DNA of 64,000 nucleotides. It comes from Climacium dendroides. Lineage: Eukaryota; Streptophyta; Bryopsida; Hypnales; Climaciaceae. The stretch is from positions 38,206,555 through 38,270,554 of the forward strand of contig OX467083.1 of the NCBI GenBank assembly GCA_950106755.1, given 5' to 3'. The notes beneath the pieces were generated by a model that saw only the letters and a list, made by a program, of their open reading frames with translations, did not search any database and was not told the DNA's origin. This document shows positions 34,891 through 44,746 of this stretch, in pieces. Within the stretch, counting starts at the first letter, position 1; every line of letters begins with the position of its first letter. Position numbers and translations under genes: made by a program.

Positions 34891-36830
34891 TGTATTGTTT
34901 GTAACTATGTCCTATATATATATATAATCAATTGAAAATAGGTGGGTGCATTGTATTAGAATTGTCAACTTGGATCAATATCTTGAATTTAGATAGCTTA
35001 TTAGTCATGAAATGTTATCTTTATTTTGATCCCTTCTTTATTCTTATTTTAGATTATATTGGAAGTTTTATTCTATTTGTATATTTTTGGAATGAAAACA
35101 AGGCATGATTGCATGCAATCAAATCATGTGGATTTGTCATCTCTTGGAATTGAAGTTTTAGTTTCATCCTTACAACTCATAGTTAAAAAAGAGGATCAAA
35201 ATTTTTTCATAACATTTGAAGTGCAAGGAAATTGTAACCTTTATTTTTGGGCTCTATATTGTAAAGGTGGGATAAAACCTAAAATAAGGTGAAGTGTTTA
35301 TAAAGTGTCCTAAACATTCATCTAAACTTTTAGAAGGATTATACACCTCAAATCATTTTTGAAAAATCTTCATATTTTAAATCACTTTAATTCATATTTC
35401 TTTGACTTATGTGTTTAGGGTGTTGGCGGGGGTGTTGGAATTGGAAGGCACCCTAAACCCTAAACCCTAAACTATGAAATATTGAGACATTGAAACATTT
35501 AACATATACACATCCTTGAAATGATAAAACCTATTGCTAAGGTACTTTGCCCAAAATGAACCAATAGGTGCATTCTTCATTTCTACTTAAAATTTAGTCA
35601 TTGGCCACTTTGGGGCCTTGGCATCCTTTGAGGGATACAAGGAGAAGACTATTCAATGTGATTAAATTGCTTTTGGGCCTTGGCATCTTTTGAGGGATAC
35701 AAGGAGAAGACTATTCAATGTGATTAAATTGCATGCAATTTCGTCTTGTTATTATTCCAAAAAAAAACAAGTTGGAAAAAATATTCAAATAATTTTCTTA
35801 AGGTCTTTTTTAAATTGTAAAGATATATTATAATTTAATGAGGACTTTCAAATAAAAGTTATAAAAGTCTTATAGATCATATCCATACGGTTGCATCTAC
35901 TACATTAGTCAATATTTATCAATAAAATATTTAGCCAAAAATTGAATTTTTTTTCTAAAATAGATTACAAATTGAATTTTTGTAGTTTTTACAATAAATT
36001 ATTTCCTTTCAATTTAAAATGATAAGTGCTTTTGATGATTATTATTTTTATTTATTTATATTTAAATCATTTTTGAAGCGTCATTTTTGGAACTAGAAAA
36101 AATAACTTTTTAAGGTGAAGCATTCTTGTATTTTTGAAATTTATTGAACCAAAAGTCTTGAAAATCTTTACTAGATTAATGTTATAGAATTAATACATGA
36201 ATTTATAAACATTTAGATGGATGAAAAATCCAAGATTATAAGAACTTGAGACATATTTGTATTCACCCATTGTTCAAAATTTGAACACCTAATCCAATCC
36301 TTAAGGAATTAAAATTTTCGAAAAGATACACCTAGTTTTAATGAAACATGTGCACATTAAAATGTGTTCACTTCCTAACATGTGCAATTAGAGAAGGTGC
36401 AATTAGAGAGGGTGCAATTAGAGAGAGTGCAATAAGAGAAGGGCATGCAAACCCCTAAAACTTGCGCTTCTCACGAAAGTGATGCAAAATTGACAACCAT
36501 CATGGAGAGGTGTTTCCGCAGTCAAACTTTTCTCGCGCTTACCGGAGCTACTTGCTATCGATTCTTAGTTGCGGATCTTCGAGCGGTACGAAATTGAGAG
36601 TTGTGTGCGGAGAGCTTTGAATGTAAGCTACGCACAATTGCGCAAGTGACCAGTACATCCAGCTAGAAGAAGGTACATTTATCGGGTTTAAATTGCACTT
36701 TCCAACAGCTTTTCTGGTGTTTATAGGTGCTTTGTAGCAATTGAATCTCTATGTCACGACTGAATTGGCTGTTCGATTCATTAGTTGCACAGGGCTGCGT
36801 ATTTCCGAAGAATTACGTATTTGGAAATTT
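34891..36830. other. Repeat-bearing spacer between GnT I and the SICKLE-like gene
   Basis: Contents: (CCCTAAA)3 at 35451-35471; a 60-bp unit duplicated in tandem (35611-35670 and 35673-35732, 62-bp period, almost identical, containing GAGGGATACAAGGAGAAGAC); a copy of the 11858-family right part at about 36160-36309; and four 15-bp units TGCAATTAGAGAAGG at 36383-36442. No gene is seen before about 36450, where genic composition begins. Confidence 0.6.
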
Positions 36831-36845
36831 TAGGGTTTAGGGTTT
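36831..36845. promoter_or_regulatory. Double telo-box upstream of the SICKLE-like gene
   Basis: TAGGGTTTAGGGTTT lies about 700 bp before the start codon, in sequence of 5' leader composition. A probable leader intron ends at the acceptor TTTCGCAG (37509-37516), 11 bp before the ATG. Confidence 0.6.
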
Positions 36846-37527
36846 GACTGGATCGGATGCTACGAATTTGAGATGTCTCTTTCCTCCAAGATGGAAATTA
36901 TGCAATTGGATAGTGCAATCTGGATCTGAATTTCTCATTATACGTGCGAGATGTTGGGAGAGGGTTTGGGTAACGATTTCAAAAAATGAGAAAAGCTAGT
37001 TTGTAATTGCAAACTCTGTTTGGAGCTGAGTGGCTGACGAACGCGAGCGTTGACCGGTTGATCACCTCTTTTTTAGCTATAATTGTTTGAATCTTAAGTG
37101 CTGCATTCCGCGTGTTCTGAAAAGAATTGCTCCGGTTCTTTGCCAATTGGTGCATTGTTAGGAACGATCTTTCAGCAACATCTGAATCTCTGTGTATGAG
37201 ACTTTTACCTTCCAAAACCCTGCCGAGATAGTACCTATTGTATTCCACGGCTGAATTTTTTAGTGGGTGTTTTCTCTGTGTGTCTGTGATTCCCAAGGGC
37301 GGTTCTGTGCGGAATTACGGTGCAGAATGACTGGATTTTATTATTATCTAAAGATGGAAGGGAGCTGTGACTATAATTCATTCCCTTCCTAATCATTCCC
37401 ATGAGTGGTCCGATGCCCGGGACACATTTCCTACTAATTGTGGGCTGGATTCAAGCTAGTTTGCATATTAACCAAGCCTGATTTCATAGCTCACCATTGC
37501 TCACCTCCTTTCGCAGATTGTTTTGTG

Positions 37528-38136
37528 ATGGAAGACCCGGAGGCGCGGCGAGCTAGGCTGAAGGCCATGCGTGAGCAAGCCGAAGGTGTTTCACAAAGTG
37601 CCCCGATCCCAGACAATCCCAGTGGGAAGCTTGCCAATCCTTTTGAAGAAGCCACTCCCACATCTGATGCTCATACTCCGCGGTTCAACTACTACTCTAA
37701 CCCAGCAGCCGGCTTCGTTCACACGAAACGGAAAGAACCAGGGCATTCCCCTGGAGGTTCTCGTCCTCAATGGAGACCGAAGTTTTACCCTCCAGCACCA
37801 GTTCCTCCTCCTACGGGTCCTCAGGTGGGAGGTTTCGGCAGCCCCATTCCTATGTACCATCCTCAACAAGGCTTTGCTCCTGCACCTCCTGCTATGGAGT
37901 CTCTGCAACAACATGGCGAGGCGACCTGGCCCATCAAGAGGCCAAATTTTGGCCCTGGGAGAGGGGCGGGACGAGGTAGAGGGTCCGGGCTTGGAAGAGG
38001 AGGCTTTCAACCACGACATGAGGGGAACCAAGGAAGAGGACGAGGAGGAGGGGGCTCAGTCTCCGCAAGGGATCGTCCTGAGCTTTACTACCAGAAGTCC
38101 ATGGTGGAAGATCCATGGCGGCACCTGTTGCCATGA
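37528..38136 (+). CDS. SICKLE-like proline-rich, RGG-box protein
   Basis: The single coding exon encodes 202 residues from ATG 37528. The N-terminus MEDPEARRARLKAMREQAE is a charged helix typical of plant SICKLE proteins. The middle is rich in Pro, Gly and aromatic residues (FYPPAPVPPPTGP), and residues 144-176 form an RGG-type segment. The C-terminus RPELYYQKSMVEDPW resembles the conserved end of the family, as I remember it. Arabidopsis SICKLE is a nuclear protein affecting microRNA accumulation and splicing through mRNA processing complexes. A 3' acceptor just upstream implies a leader intron; longer ORFs from upstream non-ATG codons are not used. The RGG segment suggests RNA contact, but no folded domain is visible. 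The alternative is an unrelated intrinsically disordered RNA-binding protein. Confidence 0.65.
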   Translation: MEDPEARRARLKAMREQAEGVSQSAPIPDNPSGKLANPFEEATPTSDAHTPRFNYYSNPAAGFVHTKRKEPGHSPGGSRPQWRPKFYPPAPVPPPTGPQVGGFGSPIPMYHPQQGFAPAPPAMESLQQHGEATWPIKRPNFGPGRGAGRGRGSGLGRGGFQPRHEGNQGRGRGGGGSVSARDRPELYYQKSMVEDPWRHLLP

Positions 38137-38215
38137 GTATGATGTCGCCACTTTACCTTCTTGGCTAGCTCTTTTTTGCTCTTTCCTTTTTCTTGTGAAT
38201 TCTGAGATTCTGTAT

Positions 38216-38745
38216 GTGGCATTGAATCGAACACCCTAAAGATTATTTTCTCTCCCACTGAACCGGAAGTTTTATGTCTTATTCCATTCCAAAGCGGTCA
38301 CTATGAGTATTTTATCTTGTCGAATGTCTCTCTGGAGACGTTGCATGCTTCTTTGATGAGATTGAATGTTGTAGATAGGTCTGCTGCAGCAATGCTCAGG
38401 ACATCCTATTGCCTTGCATTTTGAGAGTACATGAGTGACTGGTCTTTGTCTAGGGTCTTCCTACTTTGGCAGCCCCTGTTAAGCCGTTCTGAAAGCTGCG
38501 GATACTGTTCGTGACATTGAATTGAACGCAACGAGTGGGTTTTTTCTCTCCTGCTGAACCGCAAGTTTGTAATCTCTTATACCTTTATTATATTGTCGAA
38601 TTCCTCTCCAGATCCTGCATTTTTGTTTGATCAGATTAAATGTTGTGATAGGTTTCTGCTGCAACAACGATGCTGAGTAAGCTTACATCCTGTTGCTATG
38701 CGTTGTTTAGAGTGCTCTAGTGACTGGTCTTTGTATAGGGTGAGG
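38216..38745. repeat. Tandem duplication of about 245 bp in the 3' flank of the SICKLE-like gene
   Basis: Units of about 38216-38460 and 38511-38745 (period 295 bp) share TTTTCTCTCC...CTGAACCG(G/C)AAGTTT, TGAATGTTGTAGATAGG / TAAATGTTGTGATAGG and GTGACTGGTCTTTGT. They are diverged but colinear. Unit 1 begins about 80 bp past the stop codon, so at least part of it is probably 3' UTR. Confidence 0.75.
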
Positions 38746-39007
38746 TAGACAATGCTCCCGAAGACGCTTTTAAGACGAGAAACTTATTGCGGTTTGGTGA
38801 TTGGGAATTTTGATGATCAGGTGTCTGTCCGTAACATCCTGCGATTGTTACATTTCTTGGATTCGCAAGGTTCAGCCAGTCTGTAGACAATGTCGTTTGT
38901 GTTTGGGCTTGACGGCAAAGATTTCTGCATTCTGAAGGACCATAAGGCCACCAAGTGGCTTCTGCAAATGTATACGTCATTCAGTGCTATCCAAAATGTG
39001 AACCTCA

Positions 39008-39239
39008 TTAACCCTTGAAAGGCCCTTGGGGTCCCTCTATATGACTCGTATATAGCCTTATAACTCTTCAATTGTGGTTTACTAAATGAACTGTGATACA
39101 TTGTTATTTACATACTACCATGATCATTAATTTACTTTGTACTAAATAGTATTTGGTCAATGTTTTTTTTGCTCAAATATCACCATATTCATAATATACT
39201 ATATGGTTGCAAAGGGATTTTAGGCTCTTAAAGGGTTAA
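39008..39239. mobile_element. TTAA-flanked short element (232 bp), different interior
   Basis: The ends TTAACCCTTGAAAGGCCC and GGCTCTTAAAGGGTTAA form imperfect inverted repeats with TTAA on both sides. The interior does not match the 34658/40104/40353 family, although size and ends do, so it may have been moved by the same transposase. The flanking 38746-39007 shows nothing recognisable. Confidence 0.65.
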
Positions 39240-40103
39240 CAATCCATGAGAGTGATTTTTATCTATTGCACATGTTAGTGCAATCTAATCAAGAAATGAT
39301 CAACTGCAATTTTTGGAGAATTTTTAGAGTATGGAGAAGGTGTTCTAAGCTATCACTTTAAATCCTCACGTCTTTTTTTCTATTCCTTAAAATGGTCTGA
39401 AAATAATTACATATCAAAATCATGATGATATATACCAGTGGGAAAGAAATAAAAAATTGGAGCACTTTTGAGCATTCTAATTTTAGCATTCTGATTTCAA
39501 CATATATACAAAGTACCACCTAACCGAACATCTTATCAACAATGGCTTCTTTTCAAAAATTGTGCAATTTTGTTGATTTTGAGTCTTCTTTCATTTCAAC
39601 AGTGGCAATCATCAAAATTATTCCACATAAATGAGGAATTATTCTTACTACAAGAGTTAGTTAAGGAAACAAAAGCTATATATAGACCTACTTATTCTTT
39701 TAGCAATTAAGTAACTTGTTAAGCAGTTCATTCATCATGACATGAGATTGACGGCTTAGATTGAATTTTGCATTCATTTGGAAAGTGCTTCAAGGGAGTT
39801 GGTTTAGGATATATTTTTAAGTATATATATTTTTATTTGTTTTAAGAAATCCATTTTAGAAATTCATGAGATTCTTTGAAATTATTTAATTAAATGTATT
39901 TTCACTTGTATATTCTATAGAAAGATTTACTACAAGAGGAAGAGGTGTTTTAAGATGATATATAGGTAAGAAATTGCTAAAATTCATTATTTGTTGCTAG
40001 AAGGTCAAGTTGGGCACGAAATATGTATAAACTAAAGCATTGAAATTCTTATTGGTCAATGCATGTGTTGAATACTTAGTGGTCAAGATGTTAGTTTGGT
40101 TTC
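39240..40103. other. AT-rich spacer, no gene seen
   Basis: No coding or repeat structure could be identified. Confidence 0.4.
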
Positions 40104-40332
40104 TGAACCTTTAAACAATGAGTTGGTTACCGTAGAAATCATCTTTTGGGGTACTATGTGAATTGTTGGCTTAAAAAAATGAAAAAGCACTCACTAGAAG
40201 ACAAGCTACTATAGAAGATGTTCCCTTTTCCTACAAAATTTGGAGGATGAATAGTTGTACTTCCATCATGCATGGACAGATTCTTTATCATTCATTGGCT
40301 GGAAAATGTCTTCGACGTTGTTTAAGGATTAA
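40104..40332 (+). mobile_element. TTAA-flanked short element, copy 2
   Basis: The left target site is mutated (TGAACCTTTAAAC) and the right end is GTTTAAGGATTAA. The interior matches 34658-34890 closely (AAAAAGCACTCACTAGAAG, GGATGAATAGTTGTACTTCC). It sits 20 bp from an inverted copy. Confidence 0.75.
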
Positions 40333-40352
40333 GCTACTATTTTTTCAATTGT

Positions 40353-40579
40353 TTAACCCTTAAACAACGCAGAGAACATTTGGTATCCGATGGATGACAA
40401 AATAATCTTGTGTGTAGGACAAAAGTGCAACTATTCATCCTTGGAATTAGGGATGGAAAGGGAAGATCTTCTACAATAATTTAACTTCTAATGAGTGCTT
40501 TTGGATTTTTTGACCAATGATTCCCACGGTATTAGAATGGATGATTTCCACGGTCATCCATCCATCCTTTAAGGGTTAA
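40353..40579 (-). mobile_element. TTAA-flanked short element, copy 3, inverted
   Basis: The ends are TTAACCCTTAAACAACG and CCATCCTTTAAGGGTTAA. The interior is the reverse complement of copy 2 (GTGCAACTATTCATCC; AATGAGTGCTTTTGG). Together with copy 2 it forms a large interrupted inverted repeat (40104-40579). Confidence 0.8.
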
Positions 40580-41200
40580 TGCTACTATTATGTGGCACAC
40601 CATTCATTAAGCATTTTTTAATGGCAATTCCATCTTTGGGGGGCAAGTGGCAATGCCACTCGGTTGTGATTTGTAGGAGATCACTTTTGCCATCTTCCAT
40701 ATACAACGTAAGCTCCAGTGCTATTTCCCCTTCAGACTGTATTTGTTTTGGTCCTTGTTTTTGCAGTTTTGGTTGTAGGGTTTTAGGACTTGGGTCTGTC
40801 GCCGTACCTCACATTCAGACTGTTTTGGAAGGAGTCTTTGTGTGCAGCTTTGTGACTGACCAGCTGCGCCGTTTGGGTTGTCGTTGTCATGAGACGATGA
40901 GAATGCGTGGCAAAACAACGACAAGTTCGTTGCGAGTTTTTGGCACGTCTTAACCCTGTGGTCATTGCGCTTGGGAAGGTCCGTACTCTACACCTTGTAT
41001 CCCTTATAAGTCACAATGCGGATTCTAATTTTGGCACCAGAGTGCAAACTGAGCAAGCGTGCTTCTGATGTGCAGGAATTTTTGAATATTAAAAAGTTCA
41101 TTGGAGGATTTTGGATGCCCCATTGCGGCAATCATCGCAAAGCACATCGAAGACGAATTAGATGGTCCCACCGTTGACGAGGTAAATCACATTCGCACTG
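40580..41200 (+). pseudogene. Possible gene remnant of unknown identity
   Basis: Composition is genic, with a telo-box-like TAGGGTTTTAGG (about 40776) and plausible splice sites (GGGAAG|GTCCGT near 40977; GACGAG|GTAAAT near 41180). Coding-like segments are short and in different frames, for example ARLNPVVIALGK before the first donor and LEDFGCPIAAIIAKHIEDE before the second. No continuous model could be built and I do not recognise the family. It could be a decayed gene copy or a non-coding transcript. Confidence 0.25.
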
Positions 41201-41337
41201 ATCGCAAAACTTACACACAATTCAATTCTGGTTTCAGGGTTCAGTGATCCGAAGTCTGACTTCATCTCCGTGTTGTACAGGCTTTAATATTTCCGTGTTG
41301 TAACAGTCAATCAGGATTTGACATACATGTGCTCGAT

Positions 41338-41460
41338 GCACACTGGGAGCTTCTGACCCTTTAGCCCGGGGCTAAAACGGGGCCTAATCCGCTTCATAGG
41401 CTCGGGTTCAGGCTCGGGCTCGCAAAGCAGTGGAGTCGAGTCTGCTGGCGCAAGCGGGGC
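41338..41460. repeat. G+C-rich CACTGGGA / GGGGCTAAA fragment
   Basis: CACTGGGAGCTTCTGACCC followed by TTTAGCCCGGGGCTAAAACG is related to the reverse complement of the right end of the segment 48800-48957. It is probably a fragment of a transposon whose ends read CACTGGGA. Confidence 0.4.
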
Positions 41461-41743
41461 AGAAGTGAGGAATCCGATATATTGTGTTGGTGCTACAATG
41501 AGGGCTGTTATTTAATTTGTTTTTCTCATTATGAAACTTAAAAATGTTATCTTTTGAATAAATCACTTTTCTCTTTGAATCTTCATTAATCGTGAAAAGA
41601 CAAACCCATGAGAAACTATTCAACTTCCAAATTATTTCATTTAAAAAAAACTAACTTTGTACTTTTGCCTAAAATGTAAACCCACGTTATGTAGTTGCTT
41701 TTGGTCAATATTTTGTATACCTTTTTTTGACAATTTGAAAGTG

Positions 41744-41981
41744 CACAAAATAGTGAAATTAGATTGCTCCATACTCATTTCTCTACATTTGAGACTATAT
41801 AAATATTTCATGTTAGTATACATGGATGCACCACTTTTGAATAAAATATTACTGCAATTGGGCTTCATATATACAAATGAATTTTTTTGTAGAAGTATTT
41901 ATTCAATTTGATGACTTGTACAATGACTTTCTTAGTATAAGGCAATGTAATTGTTTAAGCAACCTAATTTTACTATTTCTG
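41744..41981. mobile_element. Short inverted-repeat element, copy 1 (related to 56143-56391)
   Basis: The ends AAAATAGTGAAATTAGATTGC-like (41747 onward) and GCAACCTAATTTTACTATTT (to about 41978) are inverted repeats, the same as at 56143-56391. The interior also shares CTATATAAATAT and GGATGCAC near the left end. It has no ORF; an 84-codon frame across it is background. Confidence 0.7.
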
Positions 41982-43192
41982 TAGGTAATTTATTCCCATG
42001 GTGTTCAAAAATTTATGAACTAAAGGAATAAAGAATTCTTCTTCTATTTCCAACACAAATTACATTACTTTAATAGTTCAAAGTACAATCAAATGTTTAA
42101 TTGGTTGATTTTAGATGTAGTTATTTTATATACTTCAATGTTGTAAGTACATAACAAAGAATTATATATTTATTTTACAAAGAATTTTATATTTATTTTA
42201 CAAGTGTTTGGGGTACATGTCTTTTATGCATCCTAGTAATTTAAGAGATTTTGGTAAAGATTTGAAATTATAATAAATGATATTATAGAAGGTGAAAAAA
42301 TTCAAATCAAATATATGAAATTTTCATCATAGATTATCTTTTGGTAAGGGTATCACTTTTGAGATGTACTATTTATGTGATTTTCTTTAAGCCTTTAGAA
42401 TTTGTCTATTATGTTCATTTTGCTCACTTAAGAAGACAACAAAATGATAAAAAGAATTATTCCTCTACGTAACATGAAGACTTATATTCTTTACGAATAT
42501 TTAATATTTATATAAAATGCTTAATTTCGAGATTTGTTTGTTCATCATAATGCACAATTTATTAATCTTTTATTGATAAAATTAATTATTCTATACAATG
42601 CACAATTAAATGTAAGTCATATATAAAAATGATTTTGAAATGAAATTGTTTGACAATCCCAACGATTGATTCTAAGTATTCTAGGTGAATATGACACAAC
42701 TTCATTTTTCAACTAATAAATCAATTAACCAAGTACTTAAATATCTTTGGTTGTAATCGATTTTTTTCTTGTATACATTATAAGTGTAGACATGAAAGAC
42801 TACATTTGTCGAAGTCATATTTTGTTATAACTAGAAGATGAGCTCCTTGGACACAACAATGTGGACTAAAATTGGAGTAGAGAAAAAAAAAAAAAAAAAA
42901 AAAAATTGGAGTAGAGACAATTTTATGGAGGTATCCATATAGGTGTACTTCATGTGTAGGATATCAATATGTAAAACAAGTAAGATGTTTTAATTTGAAA
43001 TTTAAAGAATGATAACTTGGGTTAGAGATCCAAAGTTCAAATTTGAATCAAAAGTGTACTTCATAAATTCATATTAAATTTTAAGAAATTCCTAAAATTC
43101 AATGCCTTATTGCAATTTTAATTCTAAACCTAAAGACAAGGGTTCATGAATTTTGTTTTTTGGACAACTTGATAACTTTTTTACATGTGGAT
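41982..43192. other. AT-rich spacer apart from the A23 insertion
   Basis: No gene is seen and there are only short AT-driven frames. Confidence 0.4.
42868..42916. mobile_element. A23 tract flanked by a direct repeat: poly(A)-only retroinsertion remnant
   Basis: AAAATTGGAGTAGAG (42868-42882) is followed by 23 A's (42883-42905) and then ATTGGAGTAGAG again (42905-42916). A homopolymer A tract bracketed by a direct repeat of 12-15 bp is what an extremely 5'-truncated target-primed retroinsertion would leave. Confidence 0.6.
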
Positions 43193-44125
43193 ATTTGACC
43201 TCTAAAGTATTATAGTCTTTTTTTGCCAAAAAAATTAAATTTTTTTTTCTATTGAAAAAATTAAAAGAATTGAAAAATATATATTTTTTGCACATCTAGT
43301 CATAGGATCTTATCCTTCACTAGTATGAAATGTGTGGAGAAAATTTCAAAACTCTTGATTGCACAAAATGCAAAACATCTACATTTCAAGTAAAAAAAAA
43401 AGCTTTTTTTTACATATTGCATGACAAGATTTTTTCACTTCAAACCTTTAAAACTTACAATTTCTTTTCTACAAAAGTTTCGACTCTACATTTTTATGGT
43501 AGAAAATTGAGTTGAGAAACTAGGGAGAAAAACATTCTAAGGAAACTTCATTTTCCCTTTTACAAATATTGTTGAAGAGAAGTAGATCGATAGAAGAGAA
43601 AATCAAAATATAAAATATAAAAATCTTTAAGATGGAATTAGAATTCACTAAACCCAAAGCTCAGATTATTCTACCCAAAAACTAAACCATATACAACTTT
43701 TTTTCAGTAATTGTGAAATTTGCTTTCAAAAATGAATTGTACAAGTTATTTTTCTAATAAGATACTTGGATTGCCTCCAAAATAAGGTTGTTCATAACTT
43801 TGACATCAATTATTGAAATGACATTAATCAAAGCTTTCTATATAGACAAAAACATTATCTATGAGAAAAAAATTGAAATAACAATTGAAAAAAAAATTGA
43901 AATTTTTGAAATTCTTCTTTGGTTTCTAGTCTCTTCTATTCTAAACTTAATTGAGCAAAACTTTTGATCCCAAGCATCAGTTGAACAAAAATAATTCTTT
44001 CACAAAGCTAATCAATTTTCCTATCTTCCAAAAAAATTTCAAGAAATCATGACATAAATTGAGATCATCGGTATTTGTCCAAATTGCATTTGTCCCTTGT
44101 GGAGCAATGGAATCCTAGGGGTTAA
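43193..44125 (+). mobile_element. TTAA-flanked non-autonomous DNA element, long family, copy 4
   Basis: The left end is mutated (TTGACCTCTAAAGTA) and the right end is TCCTAGGGGTTAA. The interior follows copy 1 (TTTTGCACATC...CATAGGATCTTA; ATGTGTGGAGAAAATTTC). It contains no long ORF. Confidence 0.7.
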
Positions 44126-44162
44126 GATTGTAATATGTATATATGGTAGAAACATTATAACA

Positions 44163-44746
44163 TTTACCCCCTAAAGTCCCATTGTCCCTACGGGGGACAA
44201 AATGGATTTTGGGCAGGCTTCTATGATCTCAATTTTTATTGAATTTTTTTGAAACTTTCCCATCATATAGAAAAACTTATGAGCTTTTAAGGAAAATATA
44301 TTTTTTTCAATCAGTGACCGAGAACAAAAGTTATGCCACAATAACCTCAAAATGGAGGAGACTAGGCAGCAAAAAAAACCCACTGAAAATTGAAATAAAA
44401 ATTTTAATATTTTTTTCTTATAGATTATTTTTTTTGTAAATGGGACGCTTTGATTCATTCCATTTGGATTAGAGATGTGAAAATTCTAAAGCTTCTTGTT
44501 TTGCCGGCAATCATAGCAACTTCTTGAAAGAAATTTATTTATTTCACTTTGAATGCTAATATCTTTCAATCTATATGGTCAAAAATCACCAAAAAAATAT
44601 CACGTGATTTAAGACAAGTGTAGAACAAAATCCTATAATCAGATTTTTAAAATATTTTAAAAAATTTATTTTGTAGGTGAACGTAGCAAAAGTGGTAGTT
44701 TAAAGTGGTTTTCACCCAAAAATGACCTTGGGACTTTAGAGGTTAA
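44163..44746 (-). mobile_element. TTAA-flanked element, long family, copy 5, inverted and internally deleted
   Basis: The left end TTTACCCCCTAAAGTCCC and right end GGGACTTTAGAGGTTAA are inverted repeats. The left part (CATTGTCCCTACGGGGGAC, then AAAATGGATTTTGGGCAGG) is the reverse complement of the right end of copy 1, so the copy is inverted. It is 584 bp, about 350 bp shorter than the others. It lies 37 bp from copy 4, back to back. Confidence 0.75.

Noticed and set aside
43021..43070. tRNA-like T-arm (AGTTCAAATTTGAATC)
   Set aside because: It is a plain AT-rich palindrome without acceptor, D or anticodon stems. No tRNA or rRNA gene was found anywhere in the window.
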